Made by a program: the position numbers and the translations under genes
Assembly: GCA_016206875.1 (NCBI GenBank)
Contig: JACQQR010000136.1
Location: forward strand, 1 to 11,353
Direction of reading: 5' to 3'
Origin: Candidatus Omnitrophota bacterium
GTDB lineage: Bacteria; Omnitrophota; Omnitrophia; Omnitrophales; JACROU01
DNA length: 11,353 nt
Notes under the pieces: generated by a model
What the model was told of the DNA's origin: nothing
The model's input: the letters and a program-made list of their open reading frames with translations, nothing else
Database searches by the model: none
Shown: positions 7,193 to 11,353 of the stretch, piece after piece
Layout: every line of letters begins with the position of its first letter
How positions within the stretch are numbered: the stretch's first letter is position 1

Positions 7193-7561
7193 ATCCGCCT
7201 CCTTTCTCTGAATATCCATTGTTGCCACACTCATTTTTCTTTTCTCTGCAATTGTCCGCTCTCGAAGCCGGAAAATCGGAGAATCTCCTTTCACAAAACT
7301 TTCATGCCTTTCAAAAATCAAGCGAATTCTAGCACATGGATTTGATGATTACAAGGAACCGGGGTAAATTTTTTAAGAAATTTTTTCTAGAAACTGCTTC
7401 GACTTGAAAATATCTTTTAGAATGCCTTTCGATTCAGGGGACCCCTGGAGAAATTTACGAATTTTATAGATTGGAAGAAGTTTTAGAAAGTTTTTCTTGC
7501 GTGATTTGCGCGACCAGGGATGGTTTTTTCAGAAGAAATTGTCTCTTGAGTTCTTTTGATC
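7193..7561. other. Gene-free 369-bp region with 5' leader of the PilZ gene
   Basis: I find no convincing gene here. The part next to the PilZ gene (7193 to about 7319) looks like a 5' leader of roughly 125 bases. It contains the perfect Shine-Dalgarno sequence and a short self-complementary stretch (GGAGATTCTCC at 7283-7293). Between about 7360 and 7561 the DNA is AT-rich, with the repeated word AAATTTTTT near 7367-7386 and a perfect GC-rich palindrome CAGGGGACCCCTG at 7435-7447. No clear terminator for the yajQ operon, which ends at 7562, is visible. Confidence 0.6.
7326..7354 (-). promoter_or_regulatory. Predicted sigma-70-type promoter for the PilZ gene
   Basis: On the minus strand, TTGTAA (7349-7354; 4 of 6 to TTGACA) is followed after exactly 17 bases by TAGAAT (7326-7331; 5 of 6 to TATAAT), with TGC immediately before it as an extended -10. 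Transcription would begin near 7319, giving a leader of about 125 bases. The pattern match is good but is read by eye only. Confidence 0.55.
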
Positions 7562-8059
7562 TCACCTATAATTTACAAACTGCAAGGGCACATCGATGGG
7601 AAATTCTTTGATCCCCTGCATGACTGTTTGCAAGTCATTCTTTTGACGGCCGGAAACCCGAATTTGATCTCCCTGGATCGCTGCCTGCACTTTCAATTTC
7701 ATCTCTCTTATTTTTTTAACTATCTCTTTGGCTTTATCCTGGGGAATCCCCAACATAACTTCAGCACTTTGACGTTTTGCTCCGCCCAACGCATCTTCTT
7801 CCTGGCCATACTGTAACGCCCTGAGCGAAACCCCTCTTTTGGCCAGCTTCGTGGCAATAATATCGCGCAAATTCCTTAGCTTCATTTCATCGTCGGCCAG
7901 GAAATCAATCTTCTTTTCCTCCCGGTTGAACGTGACGGTCGATTTAGAACCCTTAAAATCAAAACGCGTCAAAATTTCTTTCGTGGCTTGCCCCACAGCA
8001 TTATCCACTTCTTGCAAATCCACTTTGGACACAATATCGAATGAAAAATCCTGGGGCAT
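7562..8059 (-). CDS. yajQ: YajQ-family protein (UPF0234), nucleotide / cyclic-di-GMP binding
   Basis: A 165-residue cytosolic protein, the usual YajQ length. The N-terminus FSFDIVSKVDLQEVDNAV (5-22) is characteristic. DFKGSKS (34-40), the LRDI helix region (64-68) and the C-terminal IRVSGRQKNDLQTVMQ (133-148) also match the two-lobed fold. A Xanthomonas YajQ homologue is a known cyclic-di-GMP receptor that partners a transcription factor; other members bind nucleotides or RNA, and no enzymatic role is established. The start at 8059 is preferred, with GGAA about 9 bases upstream, over an in-frame TTG at 8065 that overlaps the previous stop and lies too close to that site. The PilZ gene upstream ends 2 bases before this ATG, so the two are translationally coupled. 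It is the last gene of the operon that begins at 10252. Confidence 0.93.
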   Translation of the reverse strand: MPQDFSFDIVSKVDLQEVDNAVGQATKEILTRFDFKGSKSTVTFNREEKKIDFLADDEMKLRNLRDIIATKLAKRGVSLRALQYGQEEDALGGAKRQSAEVMLGIPQDKAKEIVKKIREMKLKVQAAIQGDQIRVSGRQKNDLQTVMQGIKEFPIDVPLQFVNYR

Positions 8060-8061
8060 GA

Positions 8062-8418
8062 TCAAACGTTCCGGGCAAGAATAAAACGGCGGATGCGCTC
8101 CCTGTCTTCTGCAGAAATGTTCTGAAACTCGATGCCGATATCGTAGCGGCTCACCGGCTGGTTTAATGTCTTATTCTGGATGCACCAAACAACTTTGCCT
8201 GTGCATTCCAGTTCATCAGAACTTTGATCCCGGATTTTCAACTTTACATTAACGGGGCTATAAGGAGGAATAGATTTATTTAAATAGATGCAGACGCCGC
8301 CGGGGCCGATGTTTTCAGTTTCGCTCGAAAAAAAACTCCGGTTATTTTTATCTTCCAGAGAAACATCGCATCCGACTTTTAATCTGGGAAATTTTCTTTG
8401 ATCGAAGGATTGCCACAT
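8062..8418 (-). CDS. PilZ-domain protein with altered second motif
   Basis: A 118-residue single-domain PilZ protein. The first cyclic-di-GMP motif is intact (R8-KFP-R12). The second, normally DxSxxG, reads NIGPGG (36-41), so Asn replaces Asp, which is tolerated, and Gly38 replaces the Ser. The rest follows the PilZ beta barrel, including CTGKVVWC (73-80) and YDIGIEFQNIS (93-103), with a basic C-terminal helix (RERIRRFILAR, 106-116). It may bind the nucleotide weakly or work as a constitutive adaptor. It starts with ATG 9 bases after the stop of the SPOR-like membrane gene and ends 2 bases before yajQ, so it sits in the middle of a tight operon. No good Shine-Dalgarno sequence is visible at normal distance, so coupled translation from the upstream gene is likely. 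Linkage suggests it serves the envelope SPOR-like protein, but this is unproven. Confidence 0.85.
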   Translation of the reverse strand: MWQSFDQRKFPRLKVGCDVSLEDKNNRSFFSSETENIGPGGVCIYLNKSIPPYSPVNVKLKIRDQSSDELECTGKVVWCIQNKTLNQPVSRYDIGIEFQNISAEDRERIRRFILARNV

Positions 8419-8427
8419 ACAATAAGG

Positions 8428-9420
8428 TTACTTCTCTATAATGTTGCGAATATAGCTGTCGGGATAAGATTCCATAGCCTTGCTGCTCTTAATAGCGGCA
8501 AGCTGGGCTTTCGCGGTTTGATACTGATCAAACTTGCCGATCATCACATGATAAATATGCGAGCCTTTTTTGTTTGTCCCGGATTCATAAAAAGCCGGCA
8601 AACCGCCCGATTGCAAGCGCTTTGTTACCTGAATAGCGCCTTCCAAACGGGGCACGGTGCAAACCTGGATTGTAAAAAACTTTTTTGCAATTTGGTTTGT
8701 CGTAGCAGAAGGGTCGGAGAGCGCATCTCCGGTGACCGCAATGACCTTGGTAATCACGGCTTGTGAAGAAATCCCTTGAGGCGCTGAAGAGGCCGGTTTT
8801 TGCATTTCTTTGTAAACATTCAAATCCGGATTTTGCCGCACGTGAGAGGTCCAGATATTAAAGAAGATCAATCCTGTTCCGATTACAGCCAAAGAAACAA
8901 GGATAAACTTTGCCGGAATGCGCTTCGACTCTCCCCGGGATTCTCCTAACCAGACCGCCAGTCGGGAGAATGCCTGAGCGCAGGCTGAAAAAATGAACTG
9001 AAAAAACACCGCCACTTTTTCCAAAACAAGTTCAAAAAATTTCGTGACGGCCTCTTCGCGTTTTTTGTCTTTTTTAACTTTGCGCACCGGTTTTTTAATC
9101 GCTTTCCTGGGCTCCTCAGACAGCTCGCGAAAAGAGTCACTCCGAATTTGGGAAAAAGGCATTTGTTCCTCGATCACATTGACGTAACCATTTTCCTGGT
9201 TGAACGAGTTTTGTGTCTCGGAAGGCAGCTCATGTTGGGTAATTCCGGCAGGGGTTACGTCAATCGATTTTAAATCCAGGGATTTATGCGGTGATTTTTT
9301 AGGCACGCCGGAGATTTGCACAACTCTTTCGTGATGAAAAAACCCGTACAAACGCTCTTGAATCTCTTTTTCGGAAAGCGGCTTGAGACCTTCTTCTTTT
9401 GATTTCCGGAATAGAGGCAT
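8428..9420 (-). CDS. Single-pass membrane protein with C-terminal SPOR-like domain
   Basis: A 330-residue protein, probably anchored in the inner membrane with its N-terminus in the cytosol. Residues 1-126 are charged, with a Lys/Arg cluster at 105-122. Residues 127-158 form a hydrophobic or amphipathic stretch rich in Phe. The main transmembrane segment is about 169-189, after KRIPAK. A linker leads to a SPOR-like domain at about 247-325, beginning FFTIQVCTV and containing YHVMIGKFDQYQTAKAQL (290-307). SPOR domains bind denuded peptidoglycan glycan strands, typically at division sites, so a role in envelope growth or division is plausible. The start at 9420 is preferred because AAAGGAA lies 9 bases upstream; an ATG at 9451-9453 overlapping the previous stop would add 11 residues. 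The PilZ gene follows 9 bases downstream. The domain is divergent, so its family call is less certain than that of the SPOR protein at 10429-11169. Confidence 0.8.
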   Translation of the reverse strand: MPLFRKSKEEGLKPLSEKEIQERLYGFFHHERVVQISGVPKKSPHKSLDLKSIDVTPAGITQHELPSETQNSFNQENGYVNVIEEQMPFSQIRSDSFRELSEEPRKAIKKPVRKVKKDKKREEAVTKFFELVLEKVAVFFQFIFSACAQAFSRLAVWLGESRGESKRIPAKFILVSLAVIGTGLIFFNIWTSHVRQNPDLNVYKEMQKPASSAPQGISSQAVITKVIAVTGDALSDPSATTNQIAKKFFTIQVCTVPRLEGAIQVTKRLQSGGLPAFYESGTNKKGSHIYHVMIGKFDQYQTAKAQLAAIKSSKAMESYPDSYIRNIIEK

Positions 9421-9452
9421 ATAAAACAGTTCCTTTCTGGTTACCGCTATCA

Positions 9453-9938
9453 TCAGCGAATAAAGGGAGAATTTTCTCGAATGAAATAGGTCAGCTTAAA
9501 TAATTCTGTGTTTCCCAATTTCAAATGCACCTTTTCGTGAAATCCGTTCTCCTCAAAAAGTCCGATCGCTTCCTGCATCCGGGATGTGGTTTTAAACACC
9601 ACTTCTTGATACCCCACTTCGCGGCAAAATTCCAAGGCCTTCTCCAGCAAGTGTTTCCCGAGCTGCTGGCCGCGATATTTTGGAAAAACAAAAATACGGC
9701 GAATCAGCGCGGTTCTATCGTCTTCCTTTTTAATGCCGATACTGCCCACAATTTTTCCGTCAATCAGGGCTACGTAGAACGCCTCCCCGGCCTTGCCGTA
9801 GTAATCGGAAATATTTTCTAAATCATCTGGAGGAAACGCGCCGAGCACATCTGCGAATTCTGAATCCATGATGTCGTCAATTAACTTTTTAACTTCCGGG
9901 GCATCCTGTTTTTGAAACTTCCTGATTTCTGGTTCCAC
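9453..9938 (-). CDS. GNAT-family N-acetyltransferase
   Basis: A 161-residue single GNAT domain that should transfer an acetyl group from acetyl-CoA to an amine. The acetyl-CoA pyrophosphate-binding motif A is at about 80-105 (RRIFVFPKYRGQQLGKHLL, 80-98), matching (Q/R)xxGx(G/A) as RGQQLGK. Strand beta-4 precedes it (IVGSIGIKKEDD, 63-74), and the C-terminal part has AIGLFEENGF (124-133), the usual A-x-x-x-Y/F-x-x-x-GF motif. It starts with GTG at 9938, and AAGGGA about 8 bases upstream lies inside the last codons of the small basic protein gene, whose stop is only 2 bases away. The substrate cannot be told. Linkage to a protein with many lysines makes protein acetylation an idea, but small-molecule substrates are equally possible. 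Confidence 0.88.
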   Translation of the reverse strand: MEPEIRKFQKQDAPEVKKLIDDIMDSEFADVLGAFPPDDLENISDYYGKAGEAFYVALIDGKIVGSIGIKKEDDRTALIRRIFVFPKYRGQQLGKHLLEKALEFCREVGYQEVVFKTTSRMQEAIGLFEENGFHEKVHLKLGNTELFKLTYFIRENSPFIR

Positions 9939-9940
9939 GG

Positions 9941-10252
9941 TTATTTTCCCTTAGGCGCCGCGGGTTTAGCGGCTCCTTTGGCGGTTGCAGCGCCCACCGG
10001 GGCTGTCTTCTGTGCGGGAGCGGGAGCGGCGGTCTTTTCAGCCGGCGCGCCTGCTGCGGGTTTTTCTTCTTTTTCTGTCTTTACTTTCTTGACTTTAATC
10101 TTTAAGGACTTAACTTTAGGAAGGTTATAGACCGATTTGGATTCATCCCACTTGCCTTCTTTGGCCAGTTGCTGAATGCGCTCAAAACGCTTCAAAACAT
10201 TACGATGGCCTGCGCCTACCCCGCTCACACGTAAACTTGAATGCTGACTCAC
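9941..10252 (-). CDS. Small basic protein (PVC-type, cf. TIGR04137) with Ala/Pro/Lys tail
   Basis: A 103-residue, strongly basic protein. Residues 1-50 carry the pattern I know from a small conserved family of Chlamydiae, Verrucomicrobia, Planctomycetes and relatives: SQHSSLR (2-8), then AGHRNVLKRFERIQQL (14-29), GKW (33-35) and NLPKVKS (43-49). A lysine-rich segment follows (50-64), then a low-complexity tail of Ala, Pro, Lys, Gly and Thr (65-103). The family is usually close to 60-80 residues, so the tail is an extension. The start is taken as GTG at 10252, because AGGGGG (10261-10266) lies 8 bases upstream and the product then begins MSQHSSL; an in-frame TTG at 10276 is less likely. Its charge and size suggest nucleic-acid or ribosome association, but its function is not established. 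It leads the five-gene operon that ends with yajQ. Confidence 0.85.
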   Translation of the reverse strand: MSQHSSLRVSGVGAGHRNVLKRFERIQQLAKEGKWDESKSVYNLPKVKSLKIKVKKVKTEKEEKPAAGAPAEKTAAPAPAQKTAPVGAATAKGAAKPAAPKGK

Positions 10253-10299
10253 TGCTGAATCCCCCTTTTTGCTCAATCATTATCTATAAAAACTCCGTC

Positions 10300-10328
10300 A
10301 TTATACACTTTTGCACAAAATAAAAAAG
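10300..10328 (-). promoter_or_regulatory. Predicted promoter of the small-basic-protein operon
   Basis: A perfect TATAAT (10300-10305, minus strand) is about 48 bases upstream of the GTG start, giving a leader near 40 bases. The -35 position at 17-base spacing is CTTTTT (10323-10328), a poor match that lies in the T-tract of the upstream terminator. The -10 is convincing; activation by a protein or a UP-like AT-rich region could replace the missing -35. Confidence 0.5.
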
Positions 10329-10376
10329 GACAGATTTTTGTATCGCCTGGTGTAAAGCGCGCACAAAAACCTGCCC
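10317..10376 (-). terminator. Strong rho-independent terminator of the SPOR-domain gene
   Basis: On the minus strand the arms GGGCAGGTTTTTGTG (10376-10362) and its partner ending CAAAAATCTGTCC (10342-10328) pair over 15 positions, three of them G-U, so the stem is strong as RNA. It is followed directly by TTTTTTATTTT (10327-10317). The 17-base loop region contains a further CGC/GCG pairing. Because of the G-U pairs and the one-sided T-tract it works only for minus-strand transcription. It lies about 55 bases past the stop codon at 10429. Confidence 0.85.
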
Positions 10377-10428
10377 TGTTAAAACTGAAATCCGCGATGG
10401 ACGTAGGCCATAGTCCGCAAACTATGCC

Positions 10429-11169
10429 CTAAATTTTCAATACAAATCCTTCTTTCGGCAATCCCAACTCTTTTCTAAGACGGCCCAGCGTTTCTTGAGC
10501 CGCTTGCTTTCCTCCAAAACGGCCCACATTAAGCACATAGTATTTTCCGCTTTGCTTGACAAAGGTCTCATACCCTTTCTTTTTGAGACGATCCGCCGTA
10601 TTTTTTGCCGGATCCGGCTTTACATAAGAAGCCAAGCGAACGGTGTAAGCGCCGCCGGGAATATTCTCTTTTTTGCTGCCAGAATTTTTCTTCGCGGCTG
10701 CTTGAGGCGTTAAATCGCCGGGATTTGTAGAGAAGGAATTTGTCACGGGCTGAGTTTCTACCAATCCGACAGACTCCATAGGCAATTGACTTTCTGCATC
10801 AGACAGCGCAAAAGTAGATGAAGTTTCTGTGGCTTGTAACGCTTCGGAAACCAATGCGGTCGTTTCACTTTCCGTAGACGCAGAGGAAACTGCGTTTGTA
10901 GACCATTCTTGTTGGATCACTGTTTTGCCGGAATCTTGGGAAGCACGGAGAGCACTTTCGATTGCCTTTTGTTTTCCGCGTTCTACTCCCATCGCAAATG
11001 TAATCGCTAAAAGCACCACCATCGAGATCGAAGCGATGACCATTTTGTCGAAGGTTAGAGTCAACTGAAACCGTTCAAAAACGGACGATTTTTCTTCCAG
11101 CCGTTCTTCTTCAAACTCTTCAGTGTGACGGATATTTTTTTCCATTCCGTGAAACAGTTCTCCTTGCAT
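10429..11169 (-). CDS. Single-pass membrane protein with C-terminal SPOR domain
   Basis: A 246-residue bitopic protein built like FtsN or DedD. The charged cytosolic N-terminus (1-41) has an acidic EEFEEERLEE run (17-26). One transmembrane helix follows at about 43-62. The extracytoplasmic linker (63-171) is rich in Ser, Thr, Ala, Gln and Glu. A SPOR domain ends the protein (172-246), with AYTVRLASYVKPDPAKN (174-190), LKKKGYETFV (195-204) and YYVLNVGRFGGKQAAQ (210-225), close to the family consensus. SPOR domains recognise glycan strands lacking stem peptides, which directs such proteins to the septum, so a role in division or wall remodelling is likely. The ATG at 11169 has AAAGGG 9 bases upstream; a second ATG at 11145 is possible. 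It is transcribed alone within this window and ends at the strong terminator around 10317-10376. It shares architecture but little sequence with the protein at 8428-9420. Confidence 0.9.
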   Translation of the reverse strand: MQGELFHGMEKNIRHTEEFEEERLEEKSSVFERFQLTLTFDKMVIASISMVVLLAITFAMGVERGKQKAIESALRASQDSGKTVIQQEWSTNAVSSASTESETTALVSEALQATETSSTFALSDAESQLPMESVGLVETQPVTNSFSTNPGDLTPQAAAKKNSGSKKENIPGGAYTVRLASYVKPDPAKNTADRLKKKGYETFVKQSGKYYVLNVGRFGGKQAAQETLGRLRKELGLPKEGFVLKI

Positions 11170-11288
11170 AGGAGTGACCCTTTCTAAATTTTTGCGTTGT
11201 GATTACAAAATTTGTTTGTGTGAAAATTTATCGGCAGGATAGAAAAAAGATTAAGGTATTTGTCATCTCGTGACCGTTCGGAGTGGGT

Positions 11289-11311
11289 GTCATTCCGGCG
11301 AAGGCCGGAAT
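11289..11311. repeat. Palindromic repeat, relative of the 4262 element
   Basis: TGTCATTCCGGCGAAGGCCG... forms a hairpin with perfect 8-bp arms (ATTCCGGC at 11292-11299, GCCGGAAT at 11304-11311) around GAAG. It starts with the same TGTCATTCC and ends with the same GGAATC as the arm at 4262, with compensating changes inside the stem (CCCGC/GCGGG there, CCGGC/GCCGG here). It lies upstream of the SPOR-domain gene. Confidence 0.75.
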
Positions 11312-11312
11312 C

Positions 11313-11346
11313 TTTCCGCCAAAGGCGGATCCGCCTTCGGTGGAAA
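11313..11346. repeat. Near-perfect 34-bp palindrome centred on GGATCC
   Basis: TTTCCGCCAAAGGCGGAT and its opposite arm are inverse complements at 15 of 17 positions, and GGCGGATCCGCC in the centre is perfect. It directly follows the hairpin at 11289-11311. The same GCCTTCGG word appears in the repeat at 17-53. The element may continue beyond the window edge, so its full extent is unknown. Confidence 0.75.
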
Positions 11347-11353
11347 AATCTCA

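Noticed and set aside
7513..7527. Plus-strand ACCA-GGGA-TGGT hairpin with T-tract as terminator
   Set aside because: The stem is only 4 bp and no plus-strand gene exists upstream of it.
10406..10429. Hairpin overlapping the stop codon of the SPOR-domain gene (CATAGT/ACTATG stem) as terminator
   Set aside because: It has no T-tract after it, and a far stronger terminator lies about 30-100 bases downstream.
1..11353. CRISPR array, tRNA or rRNA genes, insertion sequence with transposase
   Set aside because: No regularly spaced repeats, no cloverleaf or rRNA-like sequence and no transposase-like frame were seen on either strand.

Overview
Every gene I can support in this window lies on the minus strand, so transcription runs from the high coordinates to the low ones. 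The best taxonomic clue is a small, very basic protein at 9941-10252. It resembles a ribosomal-protein-like family I know from Chlamydiae, Verrucomicrobia, Planctomycetes and relatives (recalled as TIGR04137). With the PilZ and SPOR membrane proteins and dispersed palindromic repeats, this suggests the PVC superphylum, most likely an Omnitrophota (candidate phylum OP3) environmental genome. That placement is inference.

Layout in transcription order. (1) 10429-11169 is a single-pass membrane protein with a C-terminal SPOR domain, ending in a strong hairpin-plus-T-tract terminator. (2) A promoter overlapping that terminator starts a compact five-gene operon, 10252 to 7562: small basic protein, GNAT acetyltransferase, a second single-pass SPOR-like protein, a PilZ protein and a YajQ-family protein. 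(3) A gene-poor gap (7193-7561) carries a good promoter for a stand-alone PilZ gene (6797-7192). (4) glpK (glycerol kinase) and a cytosolic glycerophosphodiester phosphodiesterase are coupled by an ATGA overlap. (5) A 35-bp-armed palindromic repeat separates these from a three-gene operon (4212 to 94): a cNMP-binding/MinD-like P-loop/patatin fusion, a 3-hydroxyacyl-CoA dehydrogenase shaped like the C-terminal half of FadB, and a separate enoyl-CoA hydratase. A further palindrome follows the last gene, and more repeats close the other end of the window.

Two themes stand out. One is cyclic-di-GMP reception: two PilZ proteins flank a YajQ protein, and the upstream one shares an operon with a cell-envelope SPOR-like protein. 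The other is lipid turnover. A patatin lipase could release fatty acids and glycerophospho-compounds, the phosphodiesterase and glycerol kinase could both deliver glycerol-3-phosphate, and the dehydrogenase and hydratase are two beta-oxidation steps. I see this as a plausible membrane-lipid recycling or scavenging locus, with the patatin fusion as its regulated entry enzyme. In that fusion a key residue is altered in the cNMP cassette, in the MinD signature and in the patatin oxyanion loop, while the patatin Ser/Asp dyad is kept.
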